Source of the DNA: Elusimicrobiaceae bacterium
GTDB taxonomy: Bacteria; Elusimicrobiota; Elusimicrobia; Elusimicrobiales; Elusimicrobiaceae
Direction of reading: 5' to 3'
NCBI GenBank assembly: GCA_016282685.1
Contig: JAEELM010000025.1
Location: forward strand, 114,542 to 178,541
Length of the DNA: 64,000 nt
The notes under the pieces: model-generated
Seen by the model: the letters and a program-made list of their open reading frames with translations, nothing else
Told to the model about the DNA's origin: nothing
Database searches by the model: none
Part shown: piece by piece, positions 43,350 to 52,527 of the stretch
Numbering within the stretch: the first letter of the stretch is position 1
Layout: each line of letters begins with the position of its first letter
Translations under genes and position numbers: made by a program

Positions 43350-44675
43350 ATGAAAAAAACATTCATTTTAGATACAAACGTATTACTACACGATATTAAC
43401 TGTTTGCAAGCTTTTGAAGATAATGACATTATCATTCCAATGGCCGTCATTGAAGAATTGGATGCCTTCAAAACCGAGGGAGATACCCGCGGGAAAAACG
43501 CCCGCATGGCCTCTCGCACGTTAGATGAAATGCGCAAACTGGGGCACCTCAATGAGGGCGTTCCGTTACCCAAAGGAGGAATGCTTAAAATTGAATTGGA
43601 CAAGCCCAACTCCCTCCCCACTTCGTTGGCTTTCAATAAAGCAGATAATGCACTACTCAATATCGCATACACATTAAGCAAGAAAGAAGGTTCTTACAAG
43701 AAAAACACTCCCCCCGTTATTGTAGTTACCAAAGATATCAATATGCGCTTGAAAGCCGAAGCTCTGGGCCTTGCTGCGCAAGACTACAATAAAGACAAAG
43801 TAAACGTGGATGAACTTTATACCGGGGTAGCGGAATTGGAAGTTTCTTCGGAAGAAATTGATGCCTTCTACCACAACAAACAACTGAAAATGGATGAAAC
43901 TCGTTTCTTCGCCAATCAATTCGTTATTTTAAAAACAGTAGATGGCAGCAAAAAATCAGCCATTGGACGGATTGCCAATTCGGGCGAATTTGTCCTACGC
44001 CCACTACCCAATCAAGAACCCATAGCATGGGGCATTAAACCCTTAAACAAGGAACAACGCTTTGCCATGGAGTTATTGCTAGACGACAGTTTAGATATTG
44101 TAACATTAGTAGGCACAGCCGGAACGGGGAAAACCTTAATTACACTGGCAACCGGCTTGCAACGCACAATGGATGAAAACGCTTACCGCCGAATGGTAGT
44201 GTGCCGCTCTATTGTTCCTGTCGGCAGAGATTTAGGTTTCTTACCAGGGTCAAAAGAAGAAAAATTAGAAGCCTGGATGGGGGCTATTTACGACAACTTA
44301 GCTTTCTTATCTGATCGTAAAAATCCGGATGAAGGAGAAGAAAAAGCGCATTACCTATTAGATAGCGGCAAAATTGAAATCGCTTCTGTTACTCATATGC
44401 GCGGACGTTCTTTACCGGGCCAATATATGATTGTAGATGATGCGCAAAACCTAACTCCGCACGAAATGAAAACCATCTTGACTCGTGCTGGAGAAGGGAC
44501 CAAGGTTGTCATTACCGGTGACCCCTATCAAATTGATACCCCTTATTTGGATGTATCTTCCAACGGTTTAACTTATTTGGTAGATCGTTTAAAAGGTCAA
44601 AAAAATTATGGTCATATTACCTTTACCAAAACGGAACGCAGCCGTCTGGCCGATTTGGCAAGCCGGTTGTTATAA
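43350..44675 (+). CDS. PIN-domain / PhoH-family ATPase (PhoH2)
   Basis: The 441-residue protein joins a PIN ribonuclease domain (FILDTNVLLHD, Asp8; VIEELDAFK; LAFNKADNALLNIAY; VVTKDINMRLKAEALG) to a PhoH ATPase domain. The latter has Walker A GTAGTGKT (255-262), ARSIVPVGRD-like CRSIVPVGRDLGFLPG, Walker B YMIVDDAQN and the sensor motif VVITGDPYQID. PIN-PhoH proteins are described as RNA helicase/nucleases, sometimes in toxin-antitoxin pairs; no antitoxin gene precedes it here. It has its own promoter and terminator. Confidence 0.93.
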   Translation: MKKTFILDTNVLLHDINCLQAFEDNDIIIPMAVIEELDAFKTEGDTRGKNARMASRTLDEMRKLGHLNEGVPLPKGGMLKIELDKPNSLPTSLAFNKADNALLNIAYTLSKKEGSYKKNTPPVIVVTKDINMRLKAEALGLAAQDYNKDKVNVDELYTGVAELEVSSEEIDAFYHNKQLKMDETRFFANQFVILKTVDGSKKSAIGRIANSGEFVLRPLPNQEPIAWGIKPLNKEQRFAMELLLDDSLDIVTLVGTAGTGKTLITLATGLQRTMDENAYRRMVVCRSIVPVGRDLGFLPGSKEEKLEAWMGAIYDNLAFLSDRKNPDEGEEKAHYLLDSGKIEIASVTHMRGRSLPGQYMIVDDAQNLTPHEMKTILTRAGEGTKVVITGDPYQIDTPYLDVSSNGLTYLVDRLKGQKNYGHITFTKTERSRLADLASRLL

Positions 44676-44698
44676 TAGCACTGGTTGTCTTCCTTTAC

Positions 44699-44735
44699 AC
44701 ATACCGCAAGACGAAAGGTTTTGCGGTATGTTTTA
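44699..44735 (+). terminator. Terminator after the PIN-PhoH gene
   Basis: ACATACCGCAA (44699-44709) pairs with TTGCGGTATGT (44721-44731) followed by TTT. Confidence 0.82.
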
Positions 44736-44750
44736 TACCCAACCAAAACA

Positions 44751-44816
44751 TAGGCCTTTTGGCCCTTTTGAAATGGGCCCAAATTCCCTTGAAAAATTAT
44801 GAAGAGCCGTTATAAT
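44751..44816 (+). promoter_or_regulatory. Promoter and operator-like repeats of the giant secreted protein gene
   Basis: TTGAAA (44789-44794) and TATAAT (44811-44816) with a 16-base spacer make a clear promoter. Directly upstream, TTTGGCCC (44758-44765) and GGGCCcAAA (44775-44783) form an inverted repeat with one extra base. It is followed by AAATTCCCTTG overlapping the -35. The order and spacing parallel the region before the 39.9-kb secreted protein gene. Confidence 0.65.
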
Positions 44817-44849
44817 ATATATGTAACACCGCTTCACAAAGGAGACCTT

Positions 44850-47800
44850 ATGAAAAAACTGTTGGCCCAAGTTCTCAGTCTAGCTCTTATCTTTAATTCC
44901 GTCGTACCGGCTTTTGCACAAACCCCTAAAGCAAAGGCAAAGACCTCTGCGTCTAAAGTAGATTTATCCAATGTCAAAATCCAAACAGAACCGGGGGTTT
45001 CGGACCCTCACTTAAGAGCTCAAATTGAAGAAGCTATGAAAAATTCCAAAGATTTGGAACAACAGGCAACTGTTTTAACCAAACAGTTGGAAGAAGCGTT
45101 GAATAACGAAGATTGGCAAGAAGCAGAGCAAATCCGACAAGAACTAGAAAAACTTGTCCTGCAACAAACGCTAAATTATGAATCTATCAACAGAAATTAC
45201 CGACAACAAGCAGTCAAGGACTACTCCGAAGCAATGGCTTCTGGTCCGGGGGTTGGAGGGCAAGATCCTTTATCTGTAATGTACCAAGAACAAGAAGCAA
45301 ATGACCGCACGCTTGCCACATATGCAAGCCTGCCTTCTGTCATTACTCCCCAGGAGTTCAATAAAAGACAAGAAAACAAAAAAATAGAATTTAAAGATTT
45401 AATTGATTATATTTCTCCGTTAGATTTAGATGTAATCCATTCGGCTGATCCGATTGTGGTCGCTTCGGCAGCGGATATGTTAGGTGGCACAGTAGAGGCC
45501 GTGGCCGCCACCAAAGATCCTACGCTTATAAAAGGATTTACCGATAATGCTTTGGCATGGGACCCAAACAACCCCAACAAACCCAATACCTATCGCACCA
45601 ATTTGATTTATATCCAACAAATATTGCTAGAATCCATTGGAAAATTGGCGAACAAACAGCTTCTTACTCCCGGAGAAGAACTAGCTAAAGATTCCATGCG
45701 TGTAGCCTTGTGGAAAATATTAAACTTTTATTTTCAAAATAAAATCCCTAATCCTATTCTTTTTGAAGAAGATGAGACCGTTGCCAGTGCTTCTAAAAAA
45801 CCTGCAACTGTTTCTGAATTAACGCAAGAAAACAAAGATAAATCACAACGCGCCCTTATGAACAATATGTACCAGGCTCTTGTGAAAGAATTAAAAGCAT
45901 TCGCAAACGACAAAGATTTGGACCAAACCAAAGTGCCCTTTGTTAATGCAACTTATGCGTCCCAATATGCTGTTATTTACGTTTATTTACACGATAAAAC
46001 AAAGCTGTTTGATCTTTTCAAAATTTTTGATCAAGCGGACAAAAATGATAAGTTCATGCACCGTTTTTCTGCTATTACACAAGCTATGTTGGTTAATGCA
46101 TCCCAGATGATTACCAATCAACAATCGTTGGATGATGCTGTTAAATTTTTACATCAACTTGTTGCCACATCAGAGGATAGCCTGTACACGGGACACACCT
46201 TCTCCGTCTCTTTGCGGGTTAATGCATTAGAGGCAGCTTCTTTGATTTACCAAAATCTGGATGCTAAAAAAATGACTCCGAAATTGGCCGAACACAAACA
46301 ATATTTTGCTTATTATGCCGCACAAATATATTGTCCGTTAGTGGATGGAAAAACAAGTAAATATGGATTACAATCCCGCGGAATGGAAGAATTGGCCGAC
46401 AATTTAGCAAGATTGTTTCAAGAATTTTATGTCCCCGGCAAATTCCCGGAAGGACACATTACGTGTGATATTTTCCCAAAAGGCGGAAACTTTAATACCT
46501 ATGTGGCCGCTGTCGAAATAGAAAAGAAACAAGTGCGCATTTTGGGTGAAGGTTTCCTGTGGATTTACGGGGGTGAAATTTTTGGATTAATTGCCAGAGG
46601 AAGCCGCTTTCTAATCGGTGCAACTGTTTCTTTACCAAAAGCAATACAAACCACTGTTAAAGGAGCTCGTTTGGGAAGGGAAGCAGAAGTTACCCTCTTG
46701 GCCGGCTCTTATAGAACAGGTAAGAATGGTACCCAAATAGTCAAAGTTGCAACCGAAGGGGAAAGAATCCTCGGAGCAGGAGGGGGTGCTGTCAAAGGAT
46801 TAACTGTCACCGGTGAAACCGCCCGCTTTGGAGAAGGCGCCGCTGAACTTGGTTCTATGGCAACGGGCACAGGCGCAGGCACCGCTACGGGAGCAACTGC
46901 AGGGGCCGCCAATGCCGCTCTGAGTACAGAAAAAGTAAGCCGTTTACGCTTATTTGTCGAAACATTAAGAGACGGCGGAAACGGATTTAACCTTATTAAA
47001 GGCCCGTTAAATAGAAATGCGGCCAAATTGATTTACCAAACCGCTGATAAAGAAGGAAAACTTGTCCAGATTGAAATAAGAAGCAACAAGATTTGGCGTC
47101 AAGTTCGTAATCAACCCGGCCAACTGTTGATCCGTCAAGAACGTTTGGGACAGGAAGCCACAATATTCGCAGTGGACTATATGCCAAGCAACATAGTGGA
47201 AATGGGTCGAATGTGGCAAGCCTTGAAGGGCTTACGTGAAGGAGAAGTCCCGTTGTTCAATCTTTATAACATTGCTACAAGAGATGCGTTAATGGAAAAC
47301 GCCAGGTTACAACAGCAAGTAGCGAATGCGATTGAAGAAGATGGCGGGGTGGACCTTTTTGTACCCCTCAAAAACGGAACTTATTGGAACACTCGCTTTC
47401 CCAACCCGCCTGCTGAGGTTGTAGGAGAGCAGACAAGCACGGTTTACCTCTTGCCCAGAGGAGCGGCCGCCTCTGCCACGGAAAAAGAGTTGCTTAAACA
47501 AGGAGCCGCCGCTATAGAACACGGAGCTCTGCAAGATGCGGCAGTGGACGCCTTAATGGCGGAAATTAGCGAACAGGCACTGGCCGGTGAACTCAAGAAC
47601 ATTACCGTGGAACACTTGGCACAGGGAATGCCTTTGCATGAAAAGTTGGCCCTTAAAGCACAGGCCAGAGCAGCATCCAAAGCCGCTGTAAAACCGCAAT
47701 TGCTGTTCCCTCGCCCTGTACTCCCTCAAAGAGGAATTACCAACTACTTTATAAATTTCTTCAAAAGTTCTGTGGAATTCCTCGGGAAAGGATTACCTCA

Positions 47801-49760
47801 GGCTAAAATAGCGCCGGCATTTTCCGCCCGGATTGCTCCGAAATGGGCACCGGCTGCCAAACCGTTCTACACACAATTGGCACGTTTTGGAAAGTCCCAT
47901 TATATGAAGAACGTGATTGCTTTCGAAATTTTGGAAAGTTTTGATATGATCCAATACCTTCAAACTGTGTTCAGCAATCAAATACAGTCTTATGCCCAAG
48001 AAGATGTAGAGGAAGCCTTAAAACTTTACCCTGCTCTCCAAAAATATTTGGATGAACAAAAAGAGGAAGATGCTAAGAAAAAGGATAGCGAAAAAACACC
48101 TGCTCCTATAATGCAGAGTGTTGCCGCCAATAATAAAGAAGTTATTTCTTCCGGTGTAGCATTCGCCATTCCTTTATTGGCTTTGTACAGAGGAGTTTCC
48201 AACACTGCAAACTGGGCGGGAATTGACGGTGTAAAATGGTTGAATTTTAACTTGGTCAATGATGCCCAAAGAGCGCAGTTCGCTGTTCAAAACGGTCAAT
48301 TGTTCACCCGGCCAATAGTTGAAGATTACATGCAAGAGGTAAGTATTAATACAACTAAAATGGCTTTGGATAATCAACGGGATGCTTTGTTGGCCACGGA
48401 TAACATCCGCGCTTTAATTGCGGTTGTTCCATCGCTCAAATCAGATATCACCAAAACTTATGCCACACACAAAGAAAAAATGGCTCAGATTTTGCGTGAC
48501 AAAAATTCTACACCGGAACAAAAAAATGAACAGTTGACGGCCGCCCAAAAGCGTTTCTCTTCCGCTTTGAATGAAGTGCAATTAAATGCGGAAGAAACTT
48601 CTTACTTGACCCGGGCAGACATCAAAGATAATAAAGAATTATCCGGTAAGATAAGAAAAATCTTCCAAGATTATCGCCAAGTAGAAAAACGAATTTTGGA
48701 TAACGACAATCTAAAAGAAGAGGCTAAACAGGCCCCGCTAACGGAAGCCCGTACCAAAATGTACCGAGATTTGAATGCGGCCATTATGGATACGCAAGAG
48801 AAAGCTTACATTAATTCGCCGGATGTACAGAATTTGATAAAGGCAGTTCCTGCTGTTGAAGATCAAATTCACCTGGCCTACAGTCAATACCGTGTACAAG
48901 AACGCCAGATTAACGATAATAAGAAACTTTCTCCGGAGGCCAAAGCTAAGAAATTGGTGGAAGCTCAACAAACATTGGCGGATAGAGTGACCAATGTTAT
49001 ACAAGAAGGAAACATCTTGCTCTACAAATCGGATCAGAGTATTAAAGACTTTATTGAATTGGACCCGACATTGGAACCGCAAATTGACAAAGCTTTCCGC
49101 GATTACTTTGCCAAAGTCAATGCAATAGAAAAAGACACTCGCCTTTCCCTTGTTCAAAAGCAAAAACAAGCAGAACAAGAGGGAGAGAAATTTAGCCATG
49201 TGCTGGACAATATCCTTTTGGATGCACAAGACAATTTGACATTAAAAGGCTGGGATATTAGGATGCTTTCCACGGTCTATCCCGAAATGGAAAAAGAGGT
49301 GAAAGCAATACTGAGCCAATATCGTGAGAAAGTATCTAAGGATGAGAGTTTGAAAACCAATGAAGAAGCCTTACAGCAACTTCTCCAAGAACGGGAAGAA
49401 GGCCTAGGCCAAGTTGTACAAAAGTACAGTGACAAAGCCGGAAGTAACCTGAACTTTTGGAAACAGTTGCGAGAAAAATTGGATGAAAACTCTTGGGCTG
49501 AATTGGCAGCCTTCCGCCAACAAACCAACTATTTGATTTTGGCAACGTATGCACCTAAACTTTTGGAAGATGCTTCAATGCTATCTGCAGTAAATGAACA
49601 ACTGGAAATGTTTATGAACACGCAGATTGCTATGTACACAGCCCCCGGCACTGATTTGGATGCCTCCATGGCAACTTTAATTAGATCCGAAGAAGGCTAT
49701 AAATGGAGCATCTTAAATATATACGCTCCTGAATTACGTGAAAGTCTAGGGACTTATTAA
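44850..49760 (+). CDS. Giant secreted repeat protein, function unknown
   Basis: I use the ATG at 44850 after AAAGGAG, giving 1,636 residues; an in-frame ATG 17 codons upstream lies inside the promoter. The signal peptide is MKKLLAQVLSLALIF..PAFA. A Glu/Gln-rich coiled coil (about 45-130) and a helical, TPR-like region up to about 550 follow. Next come a hydrophobic stretch (near 575-610), a Gly/Ala/Thr-rich linker (GTGAGTATGATAGAANAAL, near 675) and mixed regions. Five helical repeats of 65-72 residues occupy about 1185-1531, with the pattern I..L...P.LE.QI...Y..Y and D..LS.E.K...L.EAQ. The C-terminus has LATYAPKLLED and LNIYAPELRES. No known family is recognised. Confidence 0.8.
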   Translation: MKKLLAQVLSLALIFNSVVPAFAQTPKAKAKTSASKVDLSNVKIQTEPGVSDPHLRAQIEEAMKNSKDLEQQATVLTKQLEEALNNEDWQEAEQIRQELEKLVLQQTLNYESINRNYRQQAVKDYSEAMASGPGVGGQDPLSVMYQEQEANDRTLATYASLPSVITPQEFNKRQENKKIEFKDLIDYISPLDLDVIHSADPIVVASAADMLGGTVEAVAATKDPTLIKGFTDNALAWDPNNPNKPNTYRTNLIYIQQILLESIGKLANKQLLTPGEELAKDSMRVALWKILNFYFQNKIPNPILFEEDETVASASKKPATVSELTQENKDKSQRALMNNMYQALVKELKAFANDKDLDQTKVPFVNATYASQYAVIYVYLHDKTKLFDLFKIFDQADKNDKFMHRFSAITQAMLVNASQMITNQQSLDDAVKFLHQLVATSEDSLYTGHTFSVSLRVNALEAASLIYQNLDAKKMTPKLAEHKQYFAYYAAQIYCPLVDGKTSKYGLQSRGMEELADNLARLFQEFYVPGKFPEGHITCDIFPKGGNFNTYVAAVEIEKKQVRILGEGFLWIYGGEIFGLIARGSRFLIGATVSLPKAIQTTVKGARLGREAEVTLLAGSYRTGKNGTQIVKVATEGERILGAGGGAVKGLTVTGETARFGEGAAELGSMATGTGAGTATGATAGAANAALSTEKVSRLRLFVETLRDGGNGFNLIKGPLNRNAAKLIYQTADKEGKLVQIEIRSNKIWRQVRNQPGQLLIRQERLGQEATIFAVDYMPSNIVEMGRMWQALKGLREGEVPLFNLYNIATRDALMENARLQQQVANAIEEDGGVDLFVPLKNGTYWNTRFPNPPAEVVGEQTSTVYLLPRGAAASATEKELLKQGAAAIEHGALQDAAVDALMAEISEQALAGELKNITVEHLAQGMPLHEKLALKAQARAASKAAVKPQLLFPRPVLPQRGITNYFINFFKSSVEFLGKGLPQAKIAPAFSARIAPKWAPAAKPFYTQLARFGKSHYMKNVIAFEILESFDMIQYLQTVFSNQIQSYAQEDVEEALKLYPALQKYLDEQKEEDAKKKDSEKTPAPIMQSVAANNKEVISSGVAFAIPLLALYRGVSNTANWAGIDGVKWLNFNLVNDAQRAQFAVQNGQLFTRPIVEDYMQEVSINTTKMALDNQRDALLATDNIRALIAVVPSLKSDITKTYATHKEKMAQILRDKNSTPEQKNEQLTAAQKRFSSALNEVQLNAEETSYLTRADIKDNKELSGKIRKIFQDYRQVEKRILDNDNLKEEAKQAPLTEARTKMYRDLNAAIMDTQEKAYINSPDVQNLIKAVPAVEDQIHLAYSQYRVQERQINDNKKLSPEAKAKKLVEAQQTLADRVTNVIQEGNILLYKSDQSIKDFIELDPTLEPQIDKAFRDYFAKVNAIEKDTRLSLVQKQKQAEQEGEKFSHVLDNILLDAQDNLTLKGWDIRMLSTVYPEMEKEVKAILSQYREKVSKDESLKTNEEALQQLLQEREEGLGQVVQKYSDKAGSNLNFWKQLREKLDENSWAELAAFRQQTNYLILATYAPKLLEDASMLSAVNEQLEMFMNTQIAMYTAPGTDLDASMATLIRSEEGYKWSILNIYAPELRESLGTY
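48402..49442 (+). repeat. Five tandem ~70-residue helical repeats inside the giant protein
   Basis: Units start at NIRALIAVVPSL, DIKDNKELSGKI, DVQNLIKAVPAV, QSIKDFIELDPTL and GWDIRMLSTVYPEM and run 72, 68, 71, 71 and about 65 residues. Each has an acidic-basic pair of helices with a conserved I/L-DYR or QYR core and an AQ/DTQE end. Protein similarity is evident but DNA similarity is low, so the duplication is old. Confidence 0.7.
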
Positions 49761-49772
49761 GAGAACTTTAAT

Positions 49773-49806
49773 AAAAAGCCTCCGTTCTAAACGGAGGCTT
49801 TTTATT
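49773..49806. terminator. Bidirectional terminator between the giant protein gene and nfnA
   Basis: AAAAAGCCTCCGTT and AACGGAGGCTTTTT form a long stem around CTA. T tracts on both strands serve the convergent genes. Confidence 0.92.
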
Positions 49807-49817
49807 GTACCCAATCT

Positions 49818-50678
49818 TTAATGCAACCCACACTTGCATACGTGGTCTTTTTCATGTTGGAATTTATCCAAACTTTCTTGCTCTAGTACCTTATATTCAC
49901 TTGTACGCCGAATAAGTTCGTCAAAATCAATGGTCCTGGATGGAAACATGGGGCCATCTACGCAAGCAAATTTTACCTGTCCACCCACGCTCACACGGCA
50001 ACAACCGCACATGCCGGTACCATCTAACATAATGGGGTTCAAACTGGCATAAGGTTCTATGCCCAACTTATCCATCAAACAAGAGGTAAATTTCATCATC
50101 ACGATAGGACCAATAATAAAACCGACATTCATTTTTTCTCCGGCTTTATACAAAGCTTCAATAGCGTCGGTCACTCTACCTTTCATTCCATAAGAACCGT
50201 CGTCAGTGGCACTTACCGTTTTATCACACACAGCACACATTTCTTTTTCTAAAATTAACAACTCTTTGGTTCGCGCACCCAGCACCGCAATAACACGGTT
50301 CCCCGCTTCTTTAAGAGCCCTGGCAATGGGATAAACTTCCGCAATACCCACTCCCCCGCCTACTACAACGGCTGTTCCATAATTTTTAATTTCCACCGGA
50401 GTTCCCAAAGGACCCGCTACATTTAAAAAACGATCTCCTTTTTGAAAAGAATTAAATAGAGAAGTAGATTTCCCGATGGCTTGAATGATTACGGTAATCG
50501 TCCCTGTCTGTTTATTCCAATCTACTAACGTAACAGGCACACGTTCACCGCCTTCGCGACCACGCAAAATGACAAATTGCCCGGCACGTGCACTTTTGGC
50601 AATCAACGGCTTATAAATCTCGAATTTAACAACCACATCATTTAATTGCTCGCGCAAAACGATTTCGTTTTCCTGCAT
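49818..50678 (-). CDS. nfnA: Ferredoxin-NADP reductase-like subunit (NfnA / GltB-FNR type)
   Basis: I use the ATG at 50678, one base past the nfnB stop and 9 bases after GGAGGG; the longer frame to 50723 has no RBS. The 286 residues hold an FAD domain (AGQFVILRG), an NAD-binding domain (VVVGGGVGIAEVYPIARAL, VLGARTKELLI) and a C-terminal [2Fe-2S] site, CGCCRVSVGG..KFACVDGP. With NfnB it forms the electron-bifurcating transhydrogenase linking NADH, NADPH and ferredoxin. The tail CKCGLH is unusual. Confidence 0.9.
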   Translation of the reverse strand: MQENEIVLREQLNDVVVKFEIYKPLIAKSARAGQFVILRGREGGERVPVTLVDWNKQTGTITVIIQAIGKSTSLFNSFQKGDRFLNVAGPLGTPVEIKNYGTAVVVGGGVGIAEVYPIARALKEAGNRVIAVLGARTKELLILEKEMCAVCDKTVSATDDGSYGMKGRVTDAIEALYKAGEKMNVGFIIGPIVMMKFTSCLMDKLGIEPYASLNPIMLDGTGMCGCCRVSVGGQVKFACVDGPMFPSRTIDFDELIRRTSEYKVLEQESLDKFQHEKDHVCKCGLH

Positions 50679-50679
50679 T

Positions 50680-52065
50680 CTATTTTCCCTCCAAATAAGC
50701 GTTGATGCGTTTGGCTGCCTCAATACCGTCTTTCATTGCCAAAAGAACGGTAGCCCCGCCGCGAATAATATCTCCTCCCGCGTATACTCCTGGGATAGAT
50801 GTTTTTCCCTGTTCATCCATTTCCACTACCCCACGCGAGGTTGTTTTTAAATCCGGCGTAGTTTTGGCGATAATTGGATTGGGCCGCTGGCCAATAGCCA
50901 CTATAATGGTATCCGCTTTTTTTACAAACTCCGTGCCCGGTATTTCTACCGGCCGGCGGCGCCCTTTTTCATCCGGGGCACCTAATTCGTTGCGGGTAAA
51001 TCGAATGCCTGTTACACGGCCATCTTCTGTTAAAATTTCTTTAGGAGTGAGTAAAAATTCAAATGTTACTCCCTCTTCCTTTGCATGCTCCACTTCCGCA
51101 GCACGGGCAGGCATTTCGGCAGCACTACGACGATAACAAACGGTAACACTTTGCGGCCCCAAGCGCATTGCACTGCGGGCTGCATCCATAGCGCTATTAC
51201 CGGCCCCCAACACCACTACATGTTTGCCAATTTTAATAGGCGTATCTGTTTGGGGAAATTTGTAAGCCTGCATCAAATTAATGCGTGTTAAAAATTCATT
51301 AGCGCTATAAACTCCCACGCCATTTTCACCGGGGATACCCGTCATAGTTGGTAAACCGGCACCACTGCCCACATAGACAGCGTCAAATTGGTGGAGCAAA
51401 TCTGCTACTGTTTCCGTGGATCCAACGAGTACATCCGGTATAAAACGAACTCCCATGGCTTTGACGGTTTCAATTTCGTGGTCAATTACTTCCCTGGGCA
51501 ACCGGAAAGAAGGAATACCATAACGTAGTACTCCGCCAAATGCATGCAATGCTTCCAAAACAGTTACTTCGTGACCGGCACGTGCCAATTCGGCTGCTGC
51601 CGCAATAGAAGACGGCCCAGAACCGATACACGCCACCTTTTTCCCTGTTTTAGAGGCTGTTTGCGGCGCCTTAAGCAAGCCTCTTTGCCGGGCTGTATCC
51701 GCTGTGTAACGTTCCAACATACCAATATTTACCGAGCCGAATTTATCTTTTAAAACACAATTTCCTTCACAATGTTTTTCTTGAGGGCAGACACGACCGC
51801 AAATGGCCGGCAGCAAACTGGTTTCCATGATTTTACTGGCTGCCTCGCCTATTTTTCCCTCTTTAACATACGCAATAAAATCAGGGATTTGTACCCCTAC
51901 CGGGCAGTTAGCTTGACAACGCGCATTTTTGCAATGAAGACAACGATTCGCTTCAGCCCGAGCTTCTTCGTCGGTAAAAATTTGAGCAACTTCATCAAAG
52001 TTATGTTTGCGCTCTTCAGGAGCTTGCTGACGCCCCGGGTTACGCGGAGCAGAAGGAGTAGGCAT
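50680..52065 (-). CDS. nfnB: Glutamate synthase small-subunit-like oxidoreductase (NfnB)
   Basis: The 461-residue flavoprotein has N-terminal Fe-S ligands (CLHCKNARCQANCPVGVQIPD and CGRVCPQEKHCEGNCV), then FAD (CIGSGPSSIAAAAELARAGHEVTVLEA) and NADPH domains (VVLGAGNSAMDAARSAMRLG). The final YAGGDIIRGGATVLLAMKDGIEAA is also typical. Paired with the FNR-like gene downstream by one base, it is best read as NfnB, not a true glutamate synthase subunit; no large GltB-type gene is present. Confidence 0.9.
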   Translation of the reverse strand: MPTPSAPRNPGRQQAPEERKHNFDEVAQIFTDEEARAEANRCLHCKNARCQANCPVGVQIPDFIAYVKEGKIGEAASKIMETSLLPAICGRVCPQEKHCEGNCVLKDKFGSVNIGMLERYTADTARQRGLLKAPQTASKTGKKVACIGSGPSSIAAAAELARAGHEVTVLEALHAFGGVLRYGIPSFRLPREVIDHEIETVKAMGVRFIPDVLVGSTETVADLLHQFDAVYVGSGAGLPTMTGIPGENGVGVYSANEFLTRINLMQAYKFPQTDTPIKIGKHVVVLGAGNSAMDAARSAMRLGPQSVTVCYRRSAAEMPARAAEVEHAKEEGVTFEFLLTPKEILTEDGRVTGIRFTRNELGAPDEKGRRRPVEIPGTEFVKKADTIIVAIGQRPNPIIAKTTPDLKTTSRGVVEMDEQGKTSIPGVYAGGDIIRGGATVLLAMKDGIEAAKRINAYLEGK

Positions 52066-52154
52066 AATTAAATCCTCTAATTAATAATATGGGTTTAAAT
52101 TTAACCATTTAATAGTTATAATAATATTATACCAAAGCAAAAGGAGAGGCGATT

Positions 52155-52466
52155 ATGTGTAACAGAAACTGTGGAAGCAATGTGGCTGCTTTTTTACTGG
52201 GCGCACTGATTGGTGCAGCCGCTGGCGTGCTATTTGCACCTGCCAAAGGGGAAACCACCCGCCGCAAATTGAAACGTTGGGCTGATGAAACATACGAAGA
52301 TCAAAAAGAATATATGTTAGAACATGCCCGTGACTTTAAAAATAAAGCCAAAGAACATTTTGAAGATGCTCGGGAAAAATTCAATGAAGGAAAAGAAAAA
52401 GCGGTCAAAGAATTTAACCGCCGTAAAGATGAAATCGTAGCAAAATTTCGGAAAGAAGAAAACTAA
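52155..52466 (+). CDS. YtxH-like small membrane protein
   Basis: A 103-residue protein with one glycine-rich membrane segment (AAFLLGALIGAAAGVLFAPAKG, about 10-31) and a long charged helix (KRWADETYEDQKEYMLEHARDFKNKAKEHF...). This is the YtxH domain layout, often linked to envelope stress; function is not known. AAGGAGAGG precedes ATG and TATAAT-like sequence lies near 52116. Confidence 0.85.
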   Translation: MCNRNCGSNVAAFLLGALIGAAAGVLFAPAKGETTRRKLKRWADETYEDQKEYMLEHARDFKNKAKEHFEDAREKFNEGKEKAVKEFNRRKDEIVAKFRKEEN

Positions 52467-52482
52467 TAATTCTTTATCGATT

Positions 52483-52512
52483 TAAAAACCGGGCTATTAA
52501 GCCCGGTTTTTT
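52483..52512. terminator. Bidirectional terminator after the YtxH-like gene
   Basis: AAACCGGGCT and AGCCCGGTTT form a perfect stem around ATTA followed by Ts on either strand, shared with the convergent GH3-like gene. Confidence 0.92.
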
Positions 52513-52527
52513 TATGAATAATCTTTT

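Noticed and set aside
43350..44675. PhoH2 toxin-antitoxin pair
   Set aside because: The PIN and PhoH domains are present, but no small antitoxin gene precedes it; the promoter lies directly upstream.
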